Source: Chrysomallon squamiferum (taxonomy: Eukaryota; Mollusca; Gastropoda; Neomphalida; Peltospiridae). From it: 57,500 nucleotides of DNA. How positions within the stretch are numbered: the first letter of the stretch is position 1; every line of letters starts with the position of its first letter. The notes beneath the pieces are model-generated. The model was not told the origin of the DNA. It made no database searches and saw only the letters and a program-made list of their open reading frames with translations. Location of the stretch: assembly GCA_012295275.1 (NCBI GenBank), contig CM022667.1, forward strand, positions 9,502,538 to 9,560,037, read 5' to 3'. The position numbers and the translations under genes were made by a program. Below are positions 23,505 to 37,596 of this stretch, piece after piece.

Positions 23505-26500
23505 GAACTTTATTTTAAGTGTTTAACATCAAACGGTGGTGAAAGCGGTAATTATCATTAATCATAAGGGTACTTCCTTATTTTATTTTGACAGCAAATG
23601 GATATACTATTGAAGTTATCTCATTGGGAACTGGTTCCAAATGTCTTGGAGAATCAAAACTGAGAAAATCTGGTAAGTATATTTTATGATAAGTTAAAAG
23701 AGTTAATTATAATGGACTGCAAAATGTTATAACTAACAAATGTTTAAACAGATTTCAAGAGATTTATTTATTTAAATGCAGATTTCAAAATAAAAACACA
23801 AAAAGAAAATTAACTCATTTTATCAAGTGAATTTAAATATTAAAAATATATTATATACTAAAATAAATTAATTTTTATTATTTTAGGTGATGTTGTCAAT
23901 GACAGTCATGCAGAAATTATAGCTAGACGGTCTTTTCTGTGGTATATTTTATAACTGTGTTTATTATTACTATTATTGTAGTTATTATTTGTTATTATTA
24001 TTTGTAAATAGGGTTTTACCAAAAAAAAAAAAAAAAAAAAAAAGAAATATAGTTGAGTTAATGTTATAGATATCCTTTAATATGGATATTTTTTCCAAAT
24101 TACTTTGTTTCTGTTTAAAAATAACTATCTTTTAAATATTCATTCATTATTTAAAAAACAAAACAAAGAAATGTACACATTTAATATGAATAATAAATTA
24201 AAATTTAATTTAATTTTAACAATAGGAAAACATAAAATAAAAAAGAGGATTAAATAAACTGATAAATTTACATATAACTCATTTCTTCAAAACATTTAAC
24301 AATTATATTTTGTGAAATTTTTATCTTTTAATTTCATAGCTACTTATACGAGCAGCTTCTTCTGGTGCATTCTGGGAAAGAAAGTGAAGTGTTGACTGTT
24401 CCCATGGCAACTGATGACTGGCAGTGTTCAATAAAGGAGGGTGTTGATTTTCATTTTTTCTCCAGTCATACACCATGTATGTTGTTGCTGTTGTGATGTT
24501 GATTTATGTGATAATGTTAGGTTAAAAGAATAGTAAAATAAATGTAAACTTCTTTTAATCTTTGTAAAAGCTATCACTGTTAGAGATAACTGAATTTCAA
24601 TTTCAGATAACTTATAAACAGGTGCATATTATAAGTTACTGTTTTTGATTTTATTAATATTTTATTTATGGTTGTTTTGAATATATTATCATCACCTTAT
24701 TATTATTATTATGTAACTAAAAATGTTTTCATATTATTGAAGAAACACAGGTTTTACAATTCTAATGAATACAACAAGAAACTTATTTATTGATTTAGAT
24801 ATAAAGTACTATTTTTATTTATTGTTTTAATATTCTTTTTTTTTCTCTAGGTGGAGATGCATCGATATTCCCTAAGGAAGTATCAGAAAGCAGTGAAGAT
24901 GGTTCTAAAGTAACAATAAATTTAAAACGAAAACGAGAAGCAAGTCCATCAGATTCATCTAAAGAAAAATGTTTGCATGTCTGCAGTGAATCAGACATGT
25001 CAAGCAGTTTGAACTGTCTGAACCCAGAAAATCGTAATACAACTTCTTCAATCTCTAAATGTAAAAAGAAAAAAGACTCTGGAAATTTAATTGACCAGAA
25101 AGAAGAATCAGAGCATTTGACATTATCCTATACAGAAACATCTTTTGAAAAAAATCATAACTTGGAAGAACATAATAAAGAAGTGAAAAATGTAAAACAA
25201 GATTTTAGTGATGAAAATGAAATTCTGAAACCAATTGATAGAATAAAAGAAAATTTTTGTTGTGAAAATGTTTGTGAGAGAAAAGACTGTAATAATATTC
25301 ATAGAGATAATCAGACATCTGATGCTTATCCAGTATCTGAAAGAACTAACTCAGAGAAACCAAAAGATATTTATCGGACAGGGGCAAAGTGTGTTGCCGG
25401 GGGTGACCAAGATTCCCATGGGTCAGGTGTGGAGTACCACACTGTCAGTGCTTTGCGAATAAAACCTGGTCGAGGAGATCGAACTATTTCCATGTCGTGC
25501 AGTGATAAAATTGCTCGATGGAACATTCTCGGTTGTCAGGGGGCACTGCTCTCTCACTTCCTGACCGGTCCAATATATTTCAGATCTTATGTGACTGGCA
25601 GGTACAAATGGTTTCTTTATAACACTACTATTTATTTAATACGTTATTGTTGTTATAATGTATATTTATCAAACATTTTGTAGCTTTTTTTGGTTTCTCC
25701 AAACATGCCAGCAAAACGTAAAGAATACTAATATATTAAAAAAGGGAAACGTCTGAGCTGCGATTAAAAAAAAAAGAAAAGAAGAATAACCATTTAATTA
25801 GTTAAATATAAAAAGATAAAAATCTGAAATTTTTAACAGTAGTCTCCTTCTTAAATCTGTGGCCTGGAAACTATTTGTTTAATGTCATCTCAACTCATTA
25901 AAATAGTCAAAGGTGTTGAGGACATTTCTTATTCAACTTGAAAATTTCCTTTATCATAAGCTCTCTAGAATATTCAAAACTGTTCTGGGGTTTTGGGGTT
26001 TTTTTTTTAGAGGAGTGTGAAAAAAGCAGCTTTTAACAAGAATCTTATGTCATTAATATTTTATTTTAAACTGGCTAATTTCTATCTTTATTTCAGATGC
26101 CCCTATAATGAAACTGCAATGAAACGTGCCATAATTGACAGAGTAAGCAAGGTTCAACATCTCCCTCCTGGTTACCATATCAACAAGCCAGTCCTCCTGC
26201 AGTCTGATTGGCTATTTGTTGATGGCAAAGAGGCTTTAGAAATAGATAATCCAGGAGAGAAAATTGTACCATCATCTGCTGGTATCAATTTTGTTATCTG
26301 ATACTTTGATTATGAAATATCTGATGTATGAATTACACAAACACACACTATACCAAAACAAATATTATATATATGTGTCTACGTATGTGTAGGTAACAGA
26401 CGCACAATTCTAAATGGAATGGAAAATAATAAAAATGGTGACAACTTCAAATTCATGACCAAATTTTTCATTAATTACACAAATATATTTTTAAGCCAGG

Positions 26501-27961
26501 TTTATAAAACAATAAATTATCTATTCACACAAGAATTTCTATGTCCAGAATTAATGTTTTTTATAAAGAATTTGTTTTTTGTATTTACTTATTAACTTAT
26601 TTATTTATTTAAGTACTAACTTACTTACTTACATCATTTATTTATTTATTTATTTTTCAGCAATCTCTTGGTTTAAAGGATGCACTCAATCAGAAGTGAC
26701 TGTTCTTGGCAGAAAACAAGGAACAACTAAAAAAACAGCTGACAGACCAGAAGCAAGGTAAAAGATTCAAAACACTAAAATATAAATAATGTTTTCATCT
26801 GTTAACTAGGATTACATTAAACTGTGATGTTACTATGAAACATATTTAAAATTCTTAATTACTTTTTAACACCTTAACATATTTTATTATTTATGATTGG
26901 TAGATGTCAATCTTGTATTACTTGTTATCTGTAACTGGGAGTAAAATTTTCTAATGCAAACTATCTGGGGAATGAAAAATAAATTTATGTGATATTTATA
27001 TATCCTTTTCCTTTTGTATTTATTACTAAAGATTTACTTTAAAGAACAAAGATATCCGGGTATAATACAAAACAGTATGTTTCTGAATAGGTAAATTACA
27101 CCTATTTTAGAATTTTCATTTTTGAAAAAATCTGGTCATGATGTTTTTGTATTTGTTAATTTAAGTTTTTGTATTTTTTTTAGGTGTCGTATATGCAGTA
27201 TAGAATTTTTAAAAAGATTTACCTCCATTTTGGAAAACATAGAAGATACAAAAATACCAAAGAATTTGAAGTATGTTTTCAAATTAACAATGAAATTTAT
27301 TTTAAAAAAAGAAGAATAAATAAGTAAATTTTGTAAAAGCTATCTCCCTCTGATGACTCAAAGAACATTTGTTTAATGTCATCTCATTCAGATTGTTATA
27401 AAATGTGGTTATTTGCAATTTTTTTTTTTTTTTTTTTGTATTTTTAATGTGTCAGATACACTTGATTTATCCAGGAAATAACTAACTTAGCACTTATTTA
27501 ATTATCAGTTTATTTTTTTTTTTTATATTTAATGTTTATGAATAAGGAGCATGAATTTATTGTTTTCTTCAAAATGTGTCACTTGTCATTATCAACCTTT
27601 GCTAATAAAAGACAATCTCTCTAAACTTTACAAAATAGTTTGGCCATTTATAAATATTACCAAGATGACATTTCATTTTATTTCGGTTATTTTTTATTTT
27701 ATTTTTTTAATAAAACAAAAATCATAATTTTAAATTTAATAACTACAAAATTATATTGTTCTGTTAGTTTATTTTTTATTTTAAAAAAAAATAATTTAAA
27801 TTTTAATTTCCAGGAAATTCTCAGATTTATCTAAGGTGACATATCATGAATTGAAAGAGGCAGCTGTGGATTATCAAGATGCTTGGGCATATCTTCAGAA
27901 AGAAGCTTTTAATACGTGGATTAAGAAATCCAGAGATTATCTCCAATTTATCTCTGAATAA
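23289..27961 (+). CDS. ADAT1: tRNA-specific adenosine deaminase 1 (ADAT1), nine exons, 561 aa
   Basis: Exons: 23289-23436, 23595-23672, 23887-23941, 24340-24476, 24851-25601, 26097-26281, 26661-26757, 27184-27270, 27814-27961; all junctions are GT-AG with matching phase (1686 nt). ADAT1 converts A37 to inosine in eukaryotic tRNA-Ala by zinc-dependent hydrolytic deamination. The catalytic set is complete: His83 and Glu85 in NDSHAE, Cys140 in HTPCGDAS and Cys356 in SMSCSDK. Other family blocks are [46 protein letters not shown] and QGTTKK. Exon 5 carries a hydrophilic, Lys/Asp/Ser-rich insertion (about residues 148-310) between the second and third zinc sites. It exceeds the human spacer, so the protein is about 60 residues longer than human (502). 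The C-terminal EYQEAW-type helix reads [13 protein letters not shown] here. Confidence 0.96.
23459..23502. repeat. GT dinucleotide array in ADAT1 intron 1
   Basis: Pure (GT)n of about 44 bp, starting 22 bases after the exon 1 donor. Confidence 0.95.
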
Positions 27962-28197
27962 TGATTTTAAGAATGACTGATTTTGGGGCAGGGTATTCTG
28001 ATTTTATTTTTTTCATATTCATTTTGTTATTTAATTTTCATATGCAAAGAAGTGTGTAAAAAATACTGAAAAATACTACAGAACTGGTGATTGTACATCA
28101 CAGACGAACGTAAAGTAATGATTACATATTTTATAAATACATGCACAATATGTCTTATTTTTTTTCACACGCATCTGTGTGAATGTGTCAATTTGTA

Positions 28198-28203
28198 AAT
28201 AAA
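28198..28203 (+). terminator. Candidate ADAT1 polyadenylation signal
   Basis: AATAAA 237 bases after the TAA stop (27959-27961), preceded by TGTGTGAATGTGTC. It is the most plausible AATAAA seen close to the stop. Confidence 0.4.
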
Positions 28204-28727
28204 TTTAGAAACCCAACAAAAAAAATTAAATTAAAAACAACATCTAATTTCAGGCTAAATTAAATTTCAATTTAATTTTGAATGTTTAAAGATTTATATC
28301 TCTTGACATTCCATCGAGCAACATAAAGAAATTTTAATTTTCTTTTACTATATTCTTCTGTATCTGTTACTGCAACAGTGATTTCTGTTTTATCAGTTTA
28401 TTATTATTATTGATTTATAGATGTTATTGTATCAGCACTGACTGATTACGGTAAGTTACTAAAGAGTGTGTTGACTTTTCCTCTTCCAAGCTAATCTAAT
28501 TAGGTAACTGAAAAACCATTACATCTGGTTTTCATTAAGACTGACATTGCCTACTTGTCCATGTTTCACATATACTCATGCACGAATATTTTTAACTATG
28601 TTCTAAATTTACTTTACGATTAACTCAACATTGCATCTTTTCTGGTAATGTTAATTTTATTCGCATCAGTAATTAATTCCTCCATTTTGTAATCAAACTA
28701 GGTTTGTAGGTTCTTTTAAATTACGTT

Positions 28728-29225
28728 ACTGTGGTACCTTGGTTCTGAAACTTAACCTGTTCCAGAAAGCGGTTTGTAAACCGAATTAACCTTTTGCCAT
28801 AAGAAATAATATAAATTTGATTACCCCCAAAATTACTGATTTTAAAGCATTTTTATATTAAATATAGTACATATTTTAACCTGTATTATAATAATACTAA
28901 CTGCACTTCATATGTAGTAAGCAGATTGTGTAAGTGGAAGGGGTGAGGTGAGATGTTATTCGAGGGACTTCATTTTCATTAAAATGAGGTTTGTTTCTGC
29001 TTACGTTTTAAAATGTTCTTAAAGTAAGAGATGGCATTGATACTGAAAAGGTTTATTCTGCCGTTTGCTATAATTTTGTGAGGGTGAATTTTTTTCACCA
29101 AATTTTATAATTCTCCTCATTTTCCACACATTTCTTTGATTAATAAACAAGGACCATCCTCCCTTTTCTCCTTCTCGGCTGTCTTCGGTCTGAGAACCGA
29201 ACCTACGTTTTTTCCTCGAACAATA
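28728..29225. repeat. Probable dispersed repeat containing ACCGAATT and CCATAAGAAATAAT words
   Basis: The left end reads GGTACCTTGGTTCTGAAACT, then TGTTCCAGAAAGCGG, AAACCGAATTAACC and CCATAAGAAATAATATAAAT. The right end has GAGAACCGAACC and TTTTTTCCTCGAAC. I remember very similar words (GGTACCTCGGTTCTCGAAC; CCCATAAGAAATAATGTAAAT) as part of dispersed elements in many animal genomes, but could not check this. No open frame. Confidence 0.4.
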
Positions 29226-29844
29226 TTATCGAAATATCACTCTAGTTATATAATGGAATAGTAAAATATTTCTTACCTTAAAAGATCATCATCTTCTGAC
29301 TTAGTAATAATAAAGTAGTCCATTTTTGTTAATCCAATAAAACAGGCAGCTTCTTATATTTGTACATCATAAATGACGTCATATAATTGTTAACATTTAA
29401 TTTATAGTCGAACCTTTGGAGCCGAAAATATAGATAAAAATGATAATCGTTCATAACTTGTATTTTTTCATTCGAAAAATGTAGTAACTAATCAACAAAT
29501 TAAAAACAAACATAATTTCCTTAAATTATTCTAGGATATTAATATTAACGATAATGTAATAATATCCTATCTTAAATGATTTGTCTCTAAAGCATTATCG
29601 TCTGCCTAAAATGCTAATTTCTAAAACACACGTGTATTTAAACTTTCACCAAAAATAAATAAATTATACTTCACATTGATATTATATACTGTCAGTATAA
29701 CCATATTCATCTCCAAAAATACATAATTGATTGTTAATTAATTTGGAATACTTTTTATTATGACATTTTTATTTTCTAACATAAGTAATTGTCCTTCGGA
29801 AAATACTACTAAATTATATTCGGAATACATCGTTCAACATCGCG

Positions 29845-29909
<65 letters not shown>

Positions 29910-31033
29910 GTGTGTTCTTCTTCCTCATTAGTAGTGGACATTTATGCCAACATAATAAAGACAACTAGTCCAAGTAACTTCAGTTACATCTGACTAAAAT
30001 AATGCGTATCGGCATTTAAATGTCGTCTGCTCTTCTTGATTATGCTAGTACTATAGCTTATATTACGTACAGTAGCCCATGTAAAATTAGTGTGACAGAC
30101 ATGTTTGTTTTTTCTTTGTGTTATATTATATTATTATTATTATTTATTTATTTATTTGAAAACAGCGGTGGAAGAATAAAAACAACACATGGAGACTTTT
30201 GTAACTTCATTTGATACTTACTCTTGAGAGCAAAGAAAATTAATCAACATAAATGAGAAATACAAACAACAAAAATTAAAACAAACAACAAAAATTAAAA
30301 CAAACAGTTTAATTTGTTTGAAAAAAAGAGTTTTATTCAATCTATAAATCTGGTTTTTAAATTTGCATACCAAAAATATGGCAACAATGTACATATAGTG
30401 ATGAAAAATTTACAAAAATGTTTTATATTGTTTTTCTTAATCATTAAGATGAGATGAGATTTTTAAATTGTTATTTTTATATATTTTTTTATTGTATGCA
30501 TAATAAATAAACACACACACACCTAAAAACCAGCCAATAGATGAAGGATGAAATAATTATTTTAAAAATAAATTGATTTCAGTAAGGTGATTCAAATGAT
30601 GTATTTCAAACAGTGAATGCCAACTAGATTTAAGAGTCATTTTGCATATTTCAATTAAAAGGTGGGGGACGGCTTCAAAAAAAAAAAAAAAAAAATTATT
30701 TCTAGAAACAGTTAATGCAACAATTAAAGAGAAGCACCTACATGGTAGGATCACTGAAATACAAAAAACAATATTTTTAACAATGTAGCAAAACATTTTA
30801 AACTTATATAAAGCAAAAGCAGCAAATACTGGTTCTCTGTTAATAAAAGTTATAACAATTTAGTGATTTTAAATGCTTTTGTACCTGGTATTGTTCTTTT
30901 TTTTTTTTTTTAAATATTCCCAAGCATTTTAAATGGTTCCAATTTAATGGTAAGTTATTGATACATGGATGTTAACCAGAAAATGGGGGAAAATCGAACA
31001 TGAAGCAGAGTGAAAGAAAATATACAAACAATC

Positions 31034-31064
<31 letters not shown>

Positions 31065-31326
31065 GAAGAAATTTAAGGGTTCCTAAGGATCACAAAATGT
31101 CCAAAACTTGCAAATAAGACTGGCATCCCTGTAATTAGAGAAAAACAATAAGGATATTTTATATTTTTAAATGCACTTTTCACCTGTGGTTTCTCTTTCT
31201 GTGTTGAGATTTATTTCTCAATCATAATCTCACTGACAGATTTCCTTCTCATTTCATACTGGTGTGGTATGCAAAACAAACAAACAAACAAAAACAATAT
31301 TGAATTCAGTTGTTCCAAAGAAATAA
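29226..31326. other. AT-rich spacer between ADAT1 and FHOD
   Basis: No supported gene. CT array at 29847-29906, a small duplication of ACAACAAAAATTAAAACAAA near 30265-30305, and poly-A/T tracts. The FHOD 3' UTR may reach into this interval. Confidence 0.55.
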
Positions 31327-31359
31327 TGAAAGGTTATTGGGCAATATTTATTATTTCAT

Positions 31360-31398
<39 letters not shown>

Positions 31399-31564
31399 CT
31401 GTGATATGATTATACAAAGCTGAGCTGAATTTTACTACAGAAAACTGATTTTGCTCAGTTTTAGTAAAATAAAGTTTAAAAAAAAAAAAAAAAATGCCAA
31501 TAAACTATACAGTCTATGGTAATTTTCTATTGGTCACTGTTGGTTTTTGCCCAATAACCTTTCA
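31327..31564. repeat. Nested foldback element with perfect 18-bp terminal inverted repeats
   Basis: TGAAAGGTTATTGGGCAA at 31327-31344 is repeated as its exact reverse complement at 31547-31564. Inside are a 40-base poly-T (31359-31398), a poly-A (about 31477-31494) and a strong inner hairpin: ATTTTACTA...AAACTGA (31429-31448) against TCAGTTTTAGTAAAAT (31455-31470) around a TTTTGC loop. The whole 238 bp therefore folds back at three levels. It has no coding capacity and could be a MITE-like element. Confidence 0.75.
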
Positions 31565-32102
31565 CTGGTTACAGATCAAAATATTTCACTAATGAACTAC
31601 TCAAAATACAGCTGACAGAAATAAATGTGGTTATGTAACAAAATATGCTAATAAAATAATATGAATAATCAATGAGATCATATGAAGAGCTCTAAATGCC
31701 CCTTGACCTATTTTCGTATGAAAGGTCGTTGAGAACATTCTACTTTTTAGAATATTTTTTAGGAGATTTGCAACAGGAAGCGAGACCAGACATTTTGTCA
31801 AAAATAACTCAAGATCTCAGATAACTATATGTACATGGTTTCAGTATTCTAATGTAATGTCAATGAACAACTGGAATAGTAGATCAATATAATATTTAAA
31901 AATAATAATAATAATAAAATAAATAAATAAAATAAAATTTAAAAAAATACTATAATTATAAAACAATAATTACTCACATTAGTTTGAGTATGTTGATTTG
32001 TGTTAATAACTGTTGAAGAAATAATACTGGTTTTTTTAATATAACCCCAGTAAACTACATCAGGCACTATTATTTTTATAAGGCACTAAAAATTCATGCC
32101 AA

Positions 32103-32137
<35 letters not shown>

Positions 32138-32822
32138 TAATATTATAATAATAACAACAATAACAATTCTTTTTGATCCAAAACGATGAATGGTCTTTGA
32201 TATTACATTAAATTTAGTGCCAAGTTAAGTTAAATATATTAAATATTTATACATGTGTAACAAACAATCATCTACTAACAGAATAAATAGTGACCTATAA
32301 CTACTATAAATAACTGACCAATCACCTTCATTTCATTCAACTTTAACTAACCAATTATCTGCTTTTCAGTCAAAAGGTACTAACCAATCATCAGCACTTA
32401 ATTCAAATAACTGGCCAATCACAGGTCTTTCTGCAGCAGTATACCACAAATTGAGTTACCTGCTCTAATCAGTATATTAACTACACACCAACACTTTCTA
32501 AAGATGCATTCACACACTGACCCCCCACCCAAAAAAAAATCATGATGATTTCTTTTGTTTTGATTTTACATTACAGATCCCAAAATAAATCTGCCAGCTG
32601 TTAATTTAATCGGTTAGTTAAAATTTTACCGTATGAATGCACCTTTAGTAAAACAATTAATTAAGCTTACACGTGGACATGTACAGAACAAAAGAAAACA
32701 AATCAAACACAAAATGAAAACAGATCTTTATATTAATGTCTCTGTGGTTTCTGGTTTTTCCTAAAGGATAGTTAACACCACTGTATATGGATGTCTTAGG
32801 CAATAATGTATATGTATGTATG

Positions 32823-32857
<35 letters not shown>

Positions 32858-34036
32858 GTCTAAAACCAAGATTAAAATTCAGATTTATTTTTTTTATTTT
32901 TTACTTCTGTACATGTTTGACATATTATACATTGCAATAAGACTAATGAGCACCACGTAAAAGCATTTTGAATGCTTATATTTTGACTTCTGCTATTTTG
33001 AATGCTTTTGTTTTGACTTCAGCTATTTCATTCACTAAATTGGCTAGGCCATAAAAAAAAAAAAATAAATAAACAATATTTCAAAAATGAAAACAAGAAA
33101 AATAAACAGTTATAAACAAACAAAAACAAGTGGCACATGAAATCCCATAGAAAAAATACATTCATTATTTATACAGGCTAACCAAAATAATTTAAATATT
33201 TGTTGATGATGAAAATGAAAATATAAAACATTAATTTAATCAACACACAAAAATGTTTTTAAATTTCATTTTGTAAGTAAATAAAACTACATGTGAATTT
33301 TTTTTACCAGATACAAAAATTAAAAATAACATAATTAAATGATGAAGTTTAGAACCAATCAAATAATAATAATAATAATAATAATAATTAATAATAATAA
33401 TTTGTAATTTCTAAATCTAATTATTCAAACTGCTATGAAACCATGACTAGATTTTCAGTTTTTAAAGATGACTGGTCGCAATATTAGGTACTTTGGCATG
33501 AAAATTAATAGTTTCATTTTAAATACAAATATACAACGAATAACTACTACATCAGTAATAATTTGTTTCAGTTTTTTAATTTTTTTATTTAAAAATAAAT
33601 AATGATGCTCACAACTTTACAAACCTTTTCTCAGTGTATAACAGGTTAAGTATGCCTAGAACAATATGATTGTCCCAACATCTTAAACATGAGAAATAAT
33701 AATAATAATAAAAATAATAATAATTATAATAATAATAACAATAACAACAACGATAATAATAAATGTCTTTGTACCATGTTCTTATGATATTCTTTTAAAT
33801 AAAAATTTATTTATATAATTTTATGAAGATCTATTCTATATTCACTAGCTACAAAATTCTGCAACTGTTTTACCTACAGTAGCACATGTAAACAAGAAAG
33901 GTACACTGAATGTGTAGAAAACTGACAGATAACTAAATTTTGTCAAAATGTGCTAGAATTTATTTTGTTTCTTTTAGCTTCATGTCTAGGCCAAAATATT
34001 TCACTTTTTTTTTTTTTTTAAATTATTATAATTATT

Positions 34037-34073
<37 letters not shown>

Positions 34074-35202
34074 TTGCACTCCTGTATGTATATATATATA
34101 TACACTGAAGAATTAAATATTTTCAGTGAAAATTACAACCTAAGTCTTATTTTAATTGGTCCTTATTTTTAAAAGAAATTACTCTATTTTGTCTAAGGCA
34201 ATTAACTATATCTATGCCAATCACAAATCATCAAACGATTGACAATAAAATATAAATAAATAAATAAATGAATAAATGAATAAATAAATCAATAAATATC
34301 ATTTTAAAATCAGGAGAAAAGATAATCATCACACAAGCAGAATTTGAAGAACAATATAAATTGTGGAGAAGTGATTTAAAAAAACAAACATGATTGGTTT
34401 TGTATAAATTGTAATAAAATTTAAAAAAACACAAAATAATATAATAATAATAATCATAATAACTATAAACAATATATAAATATTCTACAATGCAAAAACA
34501 AGGAGCAAGTTCAGGACAAAATATCACAGATGACACAAAAGCCAAAACAAAGTTAAAAAAAAAAGAACTATATCCACAATATTAAACAGTATTTTAGCAA
34601 AATTAATACCAGCTAATAACACCTTGCCAGTATTTTTTCATTTATTTTTTTATTATTTTTTTTTTCTTCACTAATTTCATTTTAAAGCAAACAGCAAAAA
34701 GTCTTCATAACCAGAAATTGTTCTTTTTCTATGGCGACCATCTTGAAGAATTGAATATTTATTTTCACCTTCCCATATTCTTATTTTCATGGATATATTT
34801 TGATTTTAATGTATTTGTTGTAACAGAGTATTCAGCTAGTAAAACATGGTGGTTAGTAGGATGGTTTCTATGGCAACAAAGTTTAATGATGGCAGCTACA
34901 AAACAAACTAGAACAGTTTGCTTTTGGATACATAGGTTATATATATTTTAATTTTTAACAAAAATATAATAATAAAACTAATAAATTAATTAAACACTTG
35001 TAACTAAATAAAGAAAAAAAGAAAAATAAACAATAATAATAATAATAATAATAAACTTTAAAATGTGATGCACCTGAAACTACAAAATCCATTTTCCAGT
35101 GTCCATTTTGAATTTTGAATTAACCAGTGAGTAAGAATTTGGGACACTGAACCCTGAGTGAAAGACAAAGGCTAGGAGACTAAACTGTAAGTTGTGATGT
35201 CA
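31565..35202. other. Probable 3' UTR/downstream region of FHOD
   Basis: AT-rich, with no frame of interest. AAT-type arrays lie at about 32107-32140, 33363-33388 and 33698-33760, poly-T tracts at 34008-34018 and 34038-34067, and an AAAT run at 34253-34295. On the minus strand the nearest clear AATAAA after the FHOD stop is at 34758-34763, about 440 bases downstream, and several more follow, so the UTR length is unresolved. Confidence 0.45.
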
Positions 35203-36864
35203 TCAAACATGATCTCCTACTCCAATCACTGACTGAAGTTCATCAAGGTCAAGGCCTCCTTTTAGAGTTCTCCGCACTGAAAACAAAAATATGTTAAAAA
35301 GCATTAACTCCTGATGTTATAGTAATTTAAAATCTTTACTCAAAATAGGTCAGTGATAATAATTAAATAGTAATTATTTACATTGTGATAGCAAAGGATA
35401 TTAACTCACTTAAAAATAAAAGAACATTATATCAATCAAATTGCATGTATTATAGTAATTTTGTTTACATTAGTGGTCAATAAAGACTAAAAACTCTTTA
35501 TAATAATAATTATTAAAGGGTTTTAACTCTTACATTACAATAATGAAAGGGAGTTAACTTGGCAACTTGGTTATATTTCAGTTTGCATTTAAAAGACATT
35601 CATTTTTACACTGGCATACTTAAAGGGCAGTAACTCTTGCATTTATAGCAATTAAAACGTACTACGTTTAAATTACAAAAAATAATTAAAGAATTATTAA
35701 ACAATGCATTTGGGTTTTTTCATCAGATAATTAGATATTAACCAGAAATTTTGATTGTATATAACTTAATTTTAGATATTAGTATTAGTTATTTATTTTG
35801 TTATTTGTTTATTTATTTATTTATTTATTTAAAATTGTTTATATTTATAACTGCTTTACAATTTATTTTATTACTGATTTCTTTCTTTATCATAATTATG
35901 TGTCAAATCAGCTATATTAATATCTATTAAAATCTTAATAACTACTGAATTATATACATTCATGCACAATTTTTTGATTTACAAATATTTAGCAACAAGA
36001 AGCAATACATATAAACAAAAACATTTTTACAGTGAGTTTAATGTTATGACTGATTTATCTATAGTCTGAAACAAAACAATAATAATAATAACAATAATGT
36101 ATGTTTATGTGTGTTTGTATATGTTTGTATGCAACTGTGTGTGTGTGTGTGTATATTATGTGTTTATGTATATATATGTGTGTGTATGTGTTTGGCTGAC
36201 TGTCTATTTGCATATCTGTATTCATGAATGTTTTGGAAAAATGATTCATGAAGGTGAATATACATGCTGATTCATGCTTAGATATGCAAATGAGCATAAA
36301 TGCACTTCTCTGTTACCTTACAAATCACTATTATATTTTACACACAGATTACATTTTACATTTTATCCTCAAACTTTATGTCTTTACATTCCTCTAGCAA
36401 ACTCTTCAACATCTCAGATTCAAATACCAACAAACAATATAAACAGATTATGACAAGATACATGTGTTTCCAACACAAAACGTCAAAAACAGATGAAAGG
36501 ACTTTTTAAAATACTTTCATGGACTAGATACATGAGGTTTATGGTTCTCTCAGGGGCTGTTAATGACTGGTGTGATGTGTGTGTGTATAAAACAAAGAGT
36601 GTAAACTGTCAGTCAGAGCTCAGTGATTACCACTGATCTTGCACCTGATAATAGAGTACATTCTCCAGTGGATTCCTGGATAAAATCATGACTTGCAAGA
36701 ACTTTTATATTATATGAAAACAAAAAATAAAAATAAAAATAAAAAATATAAAAATGTTGTCCTTTACAAAATTCTGTTCTTCGTTTTTCTGGCAAGTCAT
36801 AATTACATACACATCATTTATTTTAAACGATTCAAAAAATATATATTTGTTTATTTTTGTTATG

Positions 36865-36895
<31 letters not shown>

Positions 36896-37308
36896 TATTT
36901 ATTTTATATTATTATTATTATTATTATCTTTTTTTTTTTTATTTACTTGATCAACATTCATAGATAATATATTTAAGGATACATAAATTTGACAACTTTG
37001 AAATGCTGAATTTTTATGTGTCTTAAGATCCTGCATTATCATGTCAACACTGAAGACTGAAATAAAAGCTCTGCCCATTAAAGCAACACCAGAAATACAG
37101 AACCTGGGTTATAAAAGTCTTCTGTGATAAAGCTTACAAACACCTTTAATAAATTTTGAATGCTTTCAAGTCAACATCAGTTAAATAATAACTTTGTGTT
37201 AAAATAATTTAGGACGGATATATGTCACTTTTAAATCAAATTTTGTTTAATAATATTACTGGAAGTATAATAATGAATTAATGTTATATTTTCCTTACTA
37301 CTCTTGCT

Positions 37309-37364
<56 letters not shown>

Positions 37365-37562
37365 CAATAACAGTAATAACAGTAACAATAAGAATAACAC
37401 ATAAAATGCTTGATTAAAATGCCAAGATATCGACATTTATCATTCCTGTTAACATCTAAATAAATTATTTGTTAGTAACAAATCTAAAATATGTTAAAAA
37501 CATTTTCTACCATTAAATATGAACAAAGTAACAAACAAACCACTGAACGGACTCAAACTATT

Positions 37563-37596
<34 letters not shown>

